60,242 bases of DNA from Acetofilamentum sp. (GCA_020721805.1 DYMB01000009.1:1-60242); one strand, 5' to 3'; positions 1 through 9,816 are shown, numbered from the stretch's first letter. Notes: generated from the sequence alone by a model not told the origin. Numbers and translations are program-made.

Positions 1-347
1 TCTTTTTGAATATCAAAAAGAAAAATATGTTCTTTAAAAAAATCAACTCTTTTATTTTCAGGAATTATTTCAAGTATCGGTAAAATTAAATTACCTCCTC
101 CTGCGAATAAATCTACCCATATATATTTATGAAGAACATTTTTTATATCTGGAATGATAAATTTCTTGAAAATATCTATTGAGGTAGGATGAGCACCAAA
201 TTCTCTCCGTTTTTGTTCATCTAAATTATTGTCTATTGCTACCAAATCTCTTACATAACCATCTTTTTTAGAGGGTTTTGTAATAATTTTTTCTATTACA
301 GGTTTGTATCTTATTTTGCTCATATTAAAATTTATTCTCTTTACCAT
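1..347 (-). CDS. DNA adenine methyltransferase, N-terminal part (runs off the window)
   Basis: The first 115 residues can be read on the minus strand from an ATG at 347. They contain a phrase typical of type II/IIG adenine-N6 methyltransferases (EFGAHPTSIDIFKKFIIPD, about residues 54-72) followed by the SAM-binding motif I DLFAGGGNL (about residues 84-92). The enzyme would methylate adenine in a specific DNA sequence as part of a restriction-modification system; the target and any nuclease domain lie outside the window. An AGAAGG ribosome binding site precedes this ATG by about 11 bases; a later ATG at 323 has no better site. It follows the 55-residue ORF at 363-530 by 15 bases and is probably co-transcribed with it. 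Confidence 0.75.
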   Translation of the reverse strand, partial: MVKRINFNMSKIRYKPVIEKIITKPSKKDGYVRDLVAIDNNLDEQKRREFGAHPTSIDIFKKFIIPDIKNVLHKYIWVDLFAGGGNLILPILEIIPENKRVDFFKEHIFLFDIQK

Positions 348-362
348 TTTTATAAAAACCTT

Positions 363-530
363 CTAGTCAAAAAACCAACTGCTCATTTGCCTATCTGAAA
401 AAAAATTATTTTTATCTTTATCCATCTTCAAAGCAAGTTCAATAATTTTGTTTTTTAAAATCTCACCTTCGCTTACAAGGCGCTCATCTTTTTGAAATAA
501 TTTTTTTAGTTCTTCTAGTATACTTTTCAT
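363..530 (-). CDS. Orphan 55-residue protein resembling the N-terminus of a type III Mod methyltransferase
   Basis: A short ORF begins at an ATG 7 bases after a GGAG ribosome binding site. Residues 1-38 (from MKSILEELKKLF to IIELALKMDK) look like the N-terminal domain of type III restriction-modification Mod subunits, which normally continue for another 500 or more residues. Here the reading diverges after residue 38 and stops at 55. It may be a remnant of a Mod gene or a real small partner of the methyltransferase gene that starts 15 bases downstream. The family match is from memory of the domain, so the reading of the sequence is surer than the function. Confidence 0.5.
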   Translation of the reverse strand: MKSILEELKKLFQKDERLVSEGEILKNKIIELALKMDKDKNNFFSDRQMSSWFFD

Positions 531-589
531 TCATTCTCTCCACTTATTTATCTATCAATTTAAAAGAATAAATACCCAACAATAAATCT

Positions 590-665
590 CTATAAAAGAT
601 TATTTATTTTTTCTTTTAACAATTTTTTGTAAGATTCTGGATTTTTTAACTCTTTTTTTTAACAT
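590..665 (-). pseudogene. Possible decayed small ORF with a frameshift in an A8 run
   Basis: An ATG at 665 lies 8 bases after the -10 box of a promoter (674-701), the geometry of other leaderless starts here. The open frame gives a very basic 21-residue peptide. Removing one A from the A8 run four codons in yields a more protein-like 24-residue peptide containing NPESYKKLLKEKINNLL, ending at the TAG at 590-592. This could be a broken upstream gene or leader of the methyltransferase operon. It is too short to identify. Confidence 0.2.
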
Positions 666-673
666 TAAATATA

Positions 674-701
674 AATATAGAAAATATAAGTTAAAAGTCA
701 A
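674..701 (-). promoter_or_regulatory. Predicted promoter for the methyltransferase operon
   Basis: On the minus strand TTGACT (696-701) and TATATT (674-679) are separated by exactly 16 bases. The site lies between tRNA-Ala and the restriction-modification genes and would drive 530-1. Confidence 0.55.
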
Positions 702-781
702 TGAAAATTTTTTAACTATCAATTATTTTACAGGAAATAAAGAAAAATGTTTTTTGAAAATTAAAGAGATTTATTAAAAAA

Positions 782-857
782 TGGTGGAGGTAGTCGGATT
801 CGAACCGACGACCCCATGCTTGCAAAGCATGTGCTCTCCCAACTGAGCTATACCCCC
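782..857 (-). tRNA. tRNA-Ala (UGC)
   Basis: A 76-base cloverleaf reads on the minus strand with acceptor stem GGGGGTA paired to TACCTCC (one G-U pair), D-arm AGCTCAGTTGGGAGAGC, anticodon loop CTTTGCAAG with anticodon TGC, T-arm GTCGGTTCGAATCCGAC and an encoded CCA end. It is the 3'-most gene of the 16S unit. The stop codon of the outer-membrane protein gene lies three bases upstream of its 5' end, which is unusual for the second tRNA of an Ile-Ala pair. Confidence 0.97.
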
Positions 858-860
858 ATT

Positions 861-2027
861 TTAGTATTCATATCCAAAGTATGAAAGACCAAAGTTTACA
901 CTGATATTGTCAACTGTTTTTCCAGAAATGATAAATGGAATATTAACTAAATTTTTTGAAAAATCAAGAGATATTTTTAAATTTTCAACCTTAAACATAA
1001 TCCCTAATCTTCCATCATAATCAAAATAGGCTGTCTTTACAATTGGATTTAAACGCTCTGGATATTTTTGATTCTTTACAACATATGAACCTGAAAAACC
1101 AACGTTTAAATCAAAATGGTTTGTTAAATAAAAATTTGTCCCTATAGTGATCTTTGGAAAAATATTTATCTCATCAATTGAAATCACTTCAACACCTGTT
1201 TCATATTTTATCAAATTCAAATAAGATATTTTTTTATACTCTCCAGTTATGTAACTACTATGATAATTGAAAGATTCAAGTCCAACAAAAAATAGAACGG
1301 ATAATGTATCCACTCCATTATTATAAATATCCCCCTTAAAATTACCACTCTCAATTATCTGGTAGGCATAACTTTTACTTTTAAAATTGAATAATATTCC
1401 GATAAAATTCTCATAAAAATACTGTTTCATCCTAAACTTTAATCCAAATCCAAAAGGATTTTCACTTTTTACAGAATTTGAAAGATTCTCGGATGAAACA
1501 TTCAAAATACTTATTTCAGGTGAAAGATCAAATTTCAAATTTTCTGAAAAATCTATGGTAAAGGATGGGGATAATTCATAGGATGAAAGTTCTTTTTTTG
1601 TATTTGAGAATGGAGATTCTTCATCAGTATAACTTTCATTTATTGAAAAAAATTTAAAAGAAATTCCAGCATTTATTCTATTGAAATTTTTTGCAAAATA
1701 ACCTGAAAATTTTACGGGTTTTATACTTTTATCAAAAATAGTTGTTATGAACTCATTCTCTATGGAATCTGAAAAAACCTCAACACCAACTCCAACTCTA
1801 CCAGTTTTGTTTTCAAAAAACCCATATGAGAAAATTCCTCCATTTAAAAAATCAAAAGAAAGATTACTTTTGAAAAGTTCATATTCAAGGTTTGATGATG
1901 GAAATGTTGTTAAAACTATTGGATCAGAAGATATAAGATATGGTGATTGTAAAGTATAAAATTCGGTTAAAGATGAATAAAGTAAAAAGAAGGTGAGAAA
2001 AGATATTATGAAAATAATTTTTTTCAT
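861..2027 (-). CDS. Predicted outer-membrane beta-barrel protein, encoded between tRNA-Ile and tRNA-Ala
   Basis: A 388-residue protein with an N-terminal signal sequence (MKKIIFIISFLTFFLLYSSL) and many alternating hydrophobic/polar strands rich in F, Y, S and N. It ends in aromatic residues (NFGLSYFGYEY), as expected for a barrel inserted by the BAM machinery. I do not recognise a specific family; it loosely resembles barrels of FCB-group bacteria. Its ATG lies 15 bases after the encoded CCA of tRNA-Ile and is preceded by AAGGATG as a ribosome binding site; its TAA ends three bases before tRNA-Ala. It has no obvious promoter or terminator of its own, so it should be transcribed with the rRNA unit. 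An alternative role, such as a porin or fatty-acid transporter, cannot be judged from the sequence. Confidence 0.8.
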   Translation of the reverse strand: MKKIIFIISFLTFFLLYSSLTEFYTLQSPYLISSDPIVLTTFPSSNLEYELFKSNLSFDFLNGGIFSYGFFENKTGRVGVGVEVFSDSIENEFITTIFDKSIKPVKFSGYFAKNFNRINAGISFKFFSINESYTDEESPFSNTKKELSSYELSPSFTIDFSENLKFDLSPEISILNVSSENLSNSVKSENPFGFGLKFRMKQYFYENFIGILFNFKSKSYAYQIIESGNFKGDIYNNGVDTLSVLFFVGLESFNYHSSYITGEYKKISYLNLIKYETGVEVISIDEINIFPKITIGTNFYLTNHFDLNVGFSGSYVVKNQKYPERLNPIVKTAYFDYDGRLGIMFKVENLKISLDFSKNLVNIPFIISGKTVDNISVNFGLSYFGYEY

Positions 2028-2042
2028 TTGAACATCCTTTTA

Positions 2043-2119
<77 letters not shown>

Positions 2120-2133
2120 AGTTTATAAAAAAA

Positions 2134-2147
2134 ATGTGCACTACCAC
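2134..2147 (-). other. 3' arm of the 16S precursor processing stem
   Basis: The RNA sequence GTGGTAGTGCACAT downstream of the 16S gene is the exact 14-base complement of the leader segment at 3760-3773. The two would pair to close a long stem around the 16S precursor, the usual RNase III substrate. Confidence 0.8.
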
Positions 2148-2181
2148 ACATTTCGATTTCTTTTTACAGAAATCCCTTTAG

Positions 2182-3721
<1,540 letters not shown>

Positions 3722-3759
3722 ATTTAATTTTTTTCGAATATGGTTTTTTTAGTTTTGGA

Positions 3760-3773
3760 GTGGTAGTGCACAT
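3760..3773 (-). other. 5' arm of the 16S precursor processing stem
   Basis: The leader segment ATGTGCACTACCAC pairs perfectly over 14 bases with 2134-2147 on the other side of the 16S gene. Precursor processing stems of this type are cut by RNase III. Confidence 0.8.
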
Positions 3774-3776
3774 AAA

Positions 3777-3789
3777 TTTTCAAAGAACA
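3777..3789 (-). promoter_or_regulatory. boxA-like antitermination site
   Basis: The leader RNA contains TGTTCTTTGAAAA, close to the boxA consensus of rRNA leaders, about 20 bases after the predicted transcription start. It would bind NusB/NusE and prevent premature termination of the rRNA unit. Confidence 0.6.
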
Positions 3790-3816
3790 TTATATTCTAT
3801 TTTATAGAGGATTAGT

Positions 3817-3844
3817 ATTATATCAAAAACTTGAGTTTTGTCAA
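3817..3844 (-). promoter_or_regulatory. rRNA promoter with full consensus boxes
   Basis: TTGACA (3839-3844) and TATAAT (3817-3822) on the minus strand are separated by 16 bases, giving a predicted start near 3810. The leader of roughly 90 bases carries the boxA-like site and the 5' processing arm. Confidence 0.85.
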
Positions 3845-3922
3845 GAGTTTTATTCTTTAATTTTAAGACCTTAAATCCACTAAAAATAATATATGGATTT
3901 TTTTTATTTTGTCAAGAGAAAT

Positions 3923-4096
3923 TTATTTATTCTCTTCTTTTTCAGCTTCTTCTACAAATTTTTTAATTTCCTCTATCGAATCAAGTATCAATCTTGCTTT
4001 TGATAAACCAAATGAAAATGGAAATTTATCATTTTCATCTCTTCTCAAAACAAGAACCTTTTTACCTCTATATTCTGTAATTTCAACTTTTGCCAT
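3923..4096 (-). CDS. Small conserved-looking protein, 57 residues, unknown function
   Basis: The ATG at 4096 is preceded by AAAGGAG with a 5-base spacer. The protein begins MAKVEITEYRGKKVLVLRRD, continues with DKFPFSFGLSKARLIL and ends in an acidic/basic helix. It reads like a compact conserved hypothetical protein: a short beta segment followed by two helices, with no membrane segment, signal or cysteine. It lies upstream of the rRNA promoter on the same strand and downstream of the decayed TspO-like gene. No function can be assigned. Confidence 0.7.
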   Translation of the reverse strand: MAKVEITEYRGKKVLVLRRDENDKFPFSFGLSKARLILDSIEEIKKFVEEAEKEENK

Positions 4097-4122
4097 ATAT
4101 ACTCCTTTGTATAATAATATAA

Positions 4123-4945
4123 TCAGTTTATCTTCCTGTCAATATTCTTTTTGATTTTTTTCTTTAAATTGTTCAGGTAGACTTCATTGATAATTGAAAA
4201 AAGAATCAATAATGTTATTGATAATATAATAATTTTTATCAATATATTTAAATCATCTCCTCTTTCTCCCATATATTTTATGATAAGTCCAGTATAACCC
4301 CAGATTATAACCAAAACAAAAAAGATCTTTTTTCTGTATCAGATAAATTATACCAAGAATAAGAATCAACAATATCATAACCAGCGTCCAAAAAATTTCA
4401 AACGAATTGAAAATTTATATGTTTAGACTTTTAAAAAAGATGAAATATTAAGTATCGTCGCAAGACCAATCCATGAAAGGTAAAAACTTACCGGTGCTTT
4501 AACGGTTAAAATGTTTTTTTCAAAATCATCTTTTCCGATTTCAAGTTTTTTGTAAAGAATATTTTAATAACAAGCAATGAAATTATTATTATAACAGATA
4601 AAAGAATCATTTCATAAAGCCACACGATTATCCATATAGAATTTAAAATGGAAGAGATGATAAACAAAAGAGCAGTTTTTTAATTATCCATCTTCTATTC
4701 GAATCTTTTTTAAAAAAATAGATTGATTCATTTATAACAAAAATAGCGATAAATATATAAATTATTAACCATACTGAAAATGTAACGAAATGTGGTACTA
4801 TCAAAGAATCATACTTATCGGAAACCTCTTTAATACTGCTTAAATTTATTTTAAAAACAACAGAATAAAAATTGGTAAAGATCATCACTAAGAATGAGAC
4901 TAAATTAAAAATGATAAAAATATCTATCTTTAAATCTTTTCTCAT
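4123..4945 (-). pseudogene. TspO-like multi-pass membrane protein gene, broken by several frameshifts
   Basis: The start is intact (MRKDLKIDIFIIFNLVSFLV, ATG at 4945, GGGG upstream) and gives 100 residues, including PHFVTFSVWLIIYIFIAIF, which resembles the tryptophan-rich TspO/MBR-related family. After a stop near 4643 the protein continues in pieces in other frames: SIWIIVWLYEMILLSV, then KLEIGKDDFEKNILTVKAP and FYLSWIGLATILNIS, then IFWTLVMILLILILGIIYL, then a 63-residue piece (4123-4314) with VIIWGYTGLIIKYMGERGD. Joined, they form one protein of about 265 residues with seven or so membrane spans. At least three frameshifts are needed, so this is a pseudogene rather than separate small genes. 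The family name is less certain than the decay. Confidence 0.7.
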
Positions 4946-4975
4946 TTTTCCCCCCTAAATTACAAAAAAATAATT

Positions 4976-6541
4976 CTAATATTGATAATACAATAAAGTA
5001 TCCACTTTAAGTAGAATATAAAATGGTCTATCCTTGACAGTGTATACATAAGAAAAATAATTTCTATAGGAATTTATAAAAACATTTATCGTTAAATTCG
5101 CAAGTCTTTTAGGATTTTTGGTGTTTTCATAAACAACATATTTTACTCTGTTTTTCTTAATATAATCTATAACTGTTTTTGCTTCATATGTGTATGGAAA
5201 TATGACGGTCTTTCTGTTTGAAAAAATATAAAATAGTTCCGGTTTTGCCGTCATAATAACAGCATCATCCTCTACATTATTTTTTGACCATATAGCAAGA
5301 TCATAAAATGTTCTTATTCCAAATTCTGGTCTGAATCTATTATCATTTCTAAAATTAAAATCGGTTTCTTTAAGCATATAATTTTTTCTCGGTATATCAG
5401 AAGAAAGAAAAGATATATTAAGTCCTATGCAAATTAAAAGAAATAGAAAATATGTATATAAAATAAAAGATTTCTTAATTTTAATTTCTAAAAGAAATAG
5501 TGTCGTCAAGAGTAAAAACAATGAAAAGAAAGGTGCAAAAAATCTATCGGTAGAAAAATATTCTGGCCAGATTAAAAGAAGCATTATGTTTAAAAGAAGG
5601 AAAGAGATTTCAAAAATATATTTTTTTTTATAAAACGAATTTATTATAGAACCTATAAAAGTAATAATAGGTATCAGTATAAAAATAAAATAATACCAAG
5701 TTGGTTTTATTTTACCGATATAACTTTTTGGAATTATTGTTGTGAAGTAAGTTGTAAGATTAAAAAGAATTCTTTGAAAAAATGTTTTTATGTTTATAAG
5801 CCCTTTGGATGGTAAATAGATATTTTTGTAAATAACCTGTTGAAAATATGATGATGTGTGTCCGGTCTTAATAAAAAGATAGATACCCCATGTTTGACTC
5901 AATAAAAAGAATAGAAATGTAATTGGAAAGAGTCTTTTTTCTTTCTCAACAATTATAAACAAAAATAACGCAAAGAAGACTATAGTTCCATTTCCCCTTG
6001 TAAAAACCATTAAAGTGGAAAATATAAGCAAAAGTATATAACTTGAGATCTTTTTATCATCCCTATATTTTTTAAAAAAATAAATTATCATTAAAACCAG
6101 AAAAATATATAAAGATTCTGTTAAAATAAGAGATGACCATTCAACTATATTTTTTGAAAATATAAATAACCCACATAGGAGTATTTTTAAACCCAAATTA
6201 CCTTTTATATATTTTGTCAGGATTTTATAGAATACAAGAACCGATAGAACATAAAAAGTTAAAGATAAAACTTTCATCATAAAAATATTTTCTTTTCCAA
6301 AAATTAACATCATAATTGAAAGTAAAAAAGGATAGAATGGTGGATACTGTTTGTGAAGATCCTCCTGTGGAGTGTTGATCTCTCTCATAAATTTCCCGTA
6401 TATTATTGATCTTCCAAGCATCATATATCTTCCATTATCTCCCCCCTCATTTAAAAGAATATCAAAATTCAAAATACCCCATAAAATAGATATGGATAAA
6501 AGTATCAATATTATATAATTCTTTTTAAAAAAATTTCCCAT
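4976..6541 (-). CDS. GT-C fold membrane glycosyltransferase (ArnT/PMT-like)
   Basis: A 521-residue protein with about ten to twelve membrane spans. The first periplasmic loop holds GGDNGRYMMLGRSI with Asp35 and then QYPPFYPFLL (65-74), the pattern of family 39-like enzymes that transfer sugars from polyprenyl-phosphate donors to lipid or protein at the outer face of the inner membrane. The C-terminal 150 residues form a soluble domain. The donor and acceptor cannot be read from the sequence. The ATG lies only 6 bases after a -10 box and has no ribosome binding site, so the mRNA is probably leaderless. The next gene downstream is the TspO-like pseudogene. Confidence 0.75.
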   Translation of the reverse strand: MGNFFKKNYIILILLSISILWGILNFDILLNEGGDNGRYMMLGRSIIYGKFMREINTPQEDLHKQYPPFYPFLLSIMMLIFGKENIFMMKVLSLTFYVLSVLVFYKILTKYIKGNLGLKILLCGLFIFSKNIVEWSSLILTESLYIFLVLMIIYFFKKYRDDKKISSYILLLIFSTLMVFTRGNGTIVFFALFLFIIVEKEKRLFPITFLFFLLSQTWGIYLFIKTGHTSSYFQQVIYKNIYLPSKGLINIKTFFQRILFNLTTYFTTIIPKSYIGKIKPTWYYFIFILIPIITFIGSIINSFYKKKYIFEISFLLLNIMLLLIWPEYFSTDRFFAPFFSLFLLLTTLFLLEIKIKKSFILYTYFLFLLICIGLNISFLSSDIPRKNYMLKETDFNFRNDNRFRPEFGIRTFYDLAIWSKNNVEDDAVIMTAKPELFYIFSNRKTVIFPYTYEAKTVIDYIKKNRVKYVVYENTKNPKRLANLTINVFINSYRNYFSYVYTVKDRPFYILLKVDTLLYYQY

Positions 6542-6547
6542 TTTTCT

Positions 6548-6575
6548 ATTATCTTTTTTTTCTCAAAAAAGTCAA
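6548..6575 (-). promoter_or_regulatory. Promoter for the glycosyltransferase gene
   Basis: TTGACT (6570-6575) and GATAAT (6548-6553) on the minus strand are 16 bases apart. The ATG of the gene follows after only 6 bases, so transcription should start at or next to the start codon. Confidence 0.7.
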
Positions 6576-6840
6576 GTTTTTATAATAAAAACATTAAAAA
6601 AATTTTTATATAGATTTTTCTTATTATACAAAAAGGATAGAAAGATTTAATAAAAACTCAAAAGGGCTAACATCTAAGCAAAATATTTAACAGATATTTT
6701 ACTTACAAAACAAAAAAATTAAACATTTCAATTTACTCTTAAAGATAAAAGATTATTTAATCAAGAATAATACAATGAAAATAGAGTTTAATTTAATATT
6801 TATAAGAATTTTTACTTTAAGGGTTTATTAAGAAACGATA
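6576..6840. other. AT-rich intergenic stretch between divergent genes
   Basis: The 348 bases from 6542 to 6889 separate divergent genes. They hold the two opposed promoters (6548-6575 and 6841-6869). Between them I see only very AT-rich DNA with no convincing ORF, hairpin or repeat. Confidence 0.6.
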
Positions 6841-6869
6841 TTGACATATTGTTATTTAAACATAATAAT
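6841..6869 (+). promoter_or_regulatory. Promoter for the carboxyltransferase gene
   Basis: TTGACA (6841-6846) is followed after 17 bases by AATAAT (6864-6869). An AAGGAGG ribosome binding site lies just before the ATG at 6890, so this gene has a short conventional leader. Confidence 0.6.
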
Positions 6870-6889
6870 AGATTTTCTAAGGAGGTTAA

Positions 6890-8569
6890 ATGACAAGAAA
6901 AAAAATATTGATAAGAGATCTAACCTTAAGGGATGGTCAACAATCTCAATTTGCAACAAGGATGAATCAAAATCAGGTGGATAGGATTTTACCATATTTC
7001 AAGGAAGCATCATTTTATGCTATGGAGGTATGGGGCGGGGCTGTTCCAGATTCTGTGATGAGATTTTTAAATGAAAACCCATGGGAAAGACTTGAGAAAA
7101 TAAAAGAGGGTGTAGGAAACAAAACAAAACTTACAGCACTTTCAAGAGGAAGAAACCTTTTTGGCTATAATCCCTATCCTGATTCTGTTATAGAGGGTTT
7201 TTGCAGGAATGCGATAAAATCTGGAATAGATATAATGAGAGTATTTGATGCTTTAAACGATATAGACAATTATAAGTCAACTATAAAGTTTGTAAAAGAA
7301 AATAACGGGATAGTTGATGGAGCGATCTGTTATACAACCGATCCAAAATTTTCTTTAAAGGAAAGGATAAAATCTTTATTTTCATCTGAAAAATTACCTC
7401 CCAAAATTTTTACAGTAGATTATTTCATAAAAAAATCTAAGGAACTCGAATCACTTGGTGCTGATATGATAACCATAAAGGATATGGCTGGATTGATAGA
7501 TCCTGAAATGTCAGCAAAAATTGTTAAAAACTTGAAGAGAGAAATAAAGATACCCGTTGATCTGCACACACATTGCACACCCGGGTATGGACTCGCTTCA
7601 ATTCTTATGGCAATAATAAATGGTGCGGATATCGTTGATACTGTAATTTACAATTTTGCTGGTGGTCCAGCGGCTCCAGCCTTTGAACTTGTAAAAATAT
7701 TTACTGATAAACTTGGTATAGAAATAGATGTTAACATTGAAGCCGTTGTAAAAATAAATCAGGAATTGAAAAAGATCTGTGAAGAGTTAAAACCTTTTAA
7801 CACAGAATACCTTTATCCAAGAGAATTTAACATATTAAAGGATAGTTTACCAAAAGATGTTGAAAAACTTTTTGATAATTCGATCAACTATGCTTTAAAA
7901 AATAATATAAGTAAACTTTTGGATGAGATCCATAAAATAGAGGATTATTTTGGATTTCCAAAGCCGAATGAAATTGTAAAACATGCACAGATTCCCGGTG
8001 GTATGTATACAAATATGAGATCTCAACTTGAACAGGCAAAAATGATAGATATGATGGAAAGAGTTCTTATGGCTGTTCCAAAAGTTAGACTCGATTCTGG
8101 ACTTCCACCACTTGTCACGCCAACAAGCCAGATCGTAGGAGTTCAGGCTGTTAACTGTATAATGGATGAAAAAAATAATAAAGAATGGTATACAACAAAA
8201 TCTTCTCAGTTTGTGAATCTTGTAAAAGGATCCTATGGTAAGACTCCATATAAAATAGATCCAGAATTTAGATATAAAATTGCCAGAACAAGAGAAGAGA
8301 TCCCTTACGATGTTTCAAATTATAAAAAACAACCGAATCCCGTTCTTGAAGAATTTGGTGGCATACCACTTGCCCAAAATGAAAAAGAGGAACTCTTACT
8401 TGAACTCTTTCCAAATGTAGCCAAAAATTTTCTAAAAAAACTGAGAGAAAAAGAGTTCAATGAAAAATTAAAAAAAGATCCGGACTTTTTGAAAAAGTTG
8501 AAAAAAAAGAATAGAATCAATGATGGAATAGATGATGATCTATGGGATAATCTTTCATACAATATTTAA
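6890..8569 (+). CDS. Biotin-dependent carboxyltransferase (OadA/PycB/transcarboxylase 5S-like), no biotin domain
   Basis: A 559-residue enzyme of the family that moves CO2 between carboxybiotin and pyruvate or a related acid. Visible active-site features are LRDGQQSQFATR (metal ligand Asp15), TIKDMAG (Lys197, expected to be carbamylated) and DLHTHCTPG (metal ligands His226 and His228). A segment of about 20 residues (153-174) is inserted where most relatives have a short turn after CYTT. The C-terminal 80 residues are a charged tail rich in Lys, Glu and Asp. There is no MKM biotin-attachment motif, so a separate biotin carrier is needed; none is in the window. Physiologically it could be an oxaloacetate decarboxylase alpha chain, pyruvate carboxylase subunit B or transcarboxylase. 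The gene stands alone and its end overlaps the convergent flavoprotein gene by 4 bases. Confidence 0.85.
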   Translation: MTRKKILIRDLTLRDGQQSQFATRMNQNQVDRILPYFKEASFYAMEVWGGAVPDSVMRFLNENPWERLEKIKEGVGNKTKLTALSRGRNLFGYNPYPDSVIEGFCRNAIKSGIDIMRVFDALNDIDNYKSTIKFVKENNGIVDGAICYTTDPKFSLKERIKSLFSSEKLPPKIFTVDYFIKKSKELESLGADMITIKDMAGLIDPEMSAKIVKNLKREIKIPVDLHTHCTPGYGLASILMAIINGADIVDTVIYNFAGGPAAPAFELVKIFTDKLGIEIDVNIEAVVKINQELKKICEELKPFNTEYLYPREFNILKDSLPKDVEKLFDNSINYALKNNISKLLDEIHKIEDYFGFPKPNEIVKHAQIPGGMYTNMRSQLEQAKMIDMMERVLMAVPKVRLDSGLPPLVTPTSQIVGVQAVNCIMDEKNNKEWYTTKSSQFVNLVKGSYGKTPYKIDPEFRYKIARTREEIPYDVSNYKKQPNPVLEEFGGIPLAQNEKEELLLELFPNVAKNFLKKLREKEFNEKLKKDPDFLKKLKKKNRINDGIDDDLWDNLSYNI

Positions 8570-9816
8570 AAATCTTTTATAGCGGAACTTCCAGCAACAG
8601 ATCCAGAAGACCATGCCCATTGAAGATTATACCCTCCACTCTTTCCATCAACATCCAATATTTCCCCTGAAAAATAAAGATTCTTTATCTTTTTATGTTG
8701 AAGATTCTCATCAAGATCCCCTGTTATCACACCACCAGCCATAACCTGAGCATTAAAAAAACCATTATCCTTTTCAACTTTAAATGTGAACCTGTGAATA
8801 TTGTTTACAATATATTTTATTTCATCATCAGTAAGAGTTATTATTTTTCTTTTTAAGTCGAATCCAATATGTTTTAAAAAGATGATTCCTATTCTTTTAT
8901 TTATCCATCCAAGAAAAAGATTCTCAATTTCTCTATCTGAAATTTTTTCTCTTCTATATTTCAGTTCATCTTCGATTGAAATATCATCCATATCAGGTAA
9001 AAGATCTACAAAAATCTTAACATCTTTTTTCATAAGAAGATTTTTTACTGCTTCCCTGCTAATATTCAATATAGCATTCCCACTTATTCCATAATCTGTA
9101 AAAATTATATCGTTCTTTTCAAATAAGAGATTTTCCCCATCAACATTCAAAATTACTCCAGCCTCCCATTTACATCCCTGCATACTTTTAAAAGGAAAAT
9201 CTGGATCCAATCTCAACTGAACAAGACATGGAAAGGGTTTATTTATTTTTACTCCAATATCTGTTAAAAATTTAAAAAAATTTTCCTCTTTTGTTTTTAT
9301 GCCAGAAATACCACCAACTGAAACTATCAATTTTTTAGAGAAGAATCTGTTATGTGTATTTGAAACAAGAAAAAAACCGTCTTCTGTCGGTTCAATTTTT
9401 TCGATTCTATTTTCAATCAAAAATTTCACGCCCTTCTGTGATGCTGTAAACCTTAAAGAATCAACAACAGATGAACTCTGCCTTGAATAAGGATATATTC
9501 TACCATCATAATCTTCAACTGTTTTTATACCTATAGATTTAAAAAAATCAATTGTTTTTTGTAAGGGGAATCTTGAAATAATTCTTTTTACAAGAATATG
9601 ATCACCATAATAGTTTTTAAGACATAGATCCCTGTTGGTCAAATTACATTTTCCGTCGCCTGTTCTTAAAACTTTCTTTAAAACCCTATCCTCTGCCTCA
9701 AAGATTCCAATCTTTATTTTTTTTTCACTTGAAAAAATTGATGCAACTATACCTGATGCCCCTCCGCCAATTATTCCCAAATCAAATCGATCATCTATGT
9801 GATCTTTAAATCCCAT
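8566..9816 (-). CDS. HI0933/BaiN-like FAD-dependent oxidoreductase
   Basis: A 416-residue flavoprotein. The N-terminus has the dinucleotide-binding motif GIIGGGASG (14-22) and the family signature RTGDGKCNLTN (51-61). The C-terminus contains AGGVITGDLDEN and LYFSGEILDVDGKSGGYNLQ, the second FAD-contacting segment of this family. The family includes BaiN and other NAD(P)H-linked flavoenzymes whose substrates are mostly unknown. It starts 8 bases after the lipoprotein gene that follows the V-ATPase genes and may be the last gene of that operon. Its stop overlaps the convergent carboxyltransferase gene. Confidence 0.88.
   Translation of the reverse strand: MGFKDHIDDRFDLGIIGGGASGIVASIFSSEKKIKIGIFEAEDRVLKKVLRTGDGKCNLTNRDLCLKNYYGDHILVKRIISRFPLQKTIDFFKSIGIKTVEDYDGRIYPYSRQSSSVVDSLRFTASQKGVKFLIENRIEKIEPTEDGFFLVSNTHNRFFSKKLIVSVGGISGIKTKEENFFKFLTDIGVKINKPFPCLVQLRLDPDFPFKSMQGCKWEAGVILNVDGENLLFEKNDIIFTDYGISGNAILNISREAVKNLLMKKDVKIFVDLLPDMDDISIEDELKYRREKISDREIENLFLGWINKRIGIIFLKHIGFDLKRKIITLTDDEIKYIVNNIHRFTFKVEKDNGFFNAQVMAGGVITGDLDENLQHKKIKNLYFSGEILDVDGKSGGYNLQWAWSSGSVAGSSAIKDF

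Noticed and set aside
3909-4154. A plus-strand protein opposite 3923-4096
   Set aside because: The minus-strand reading has a ribosome binding site and a normal amino-acid composition, while the plus-strand reading is Ser/Phe/Leu-rich as expected for an antisense shadow.
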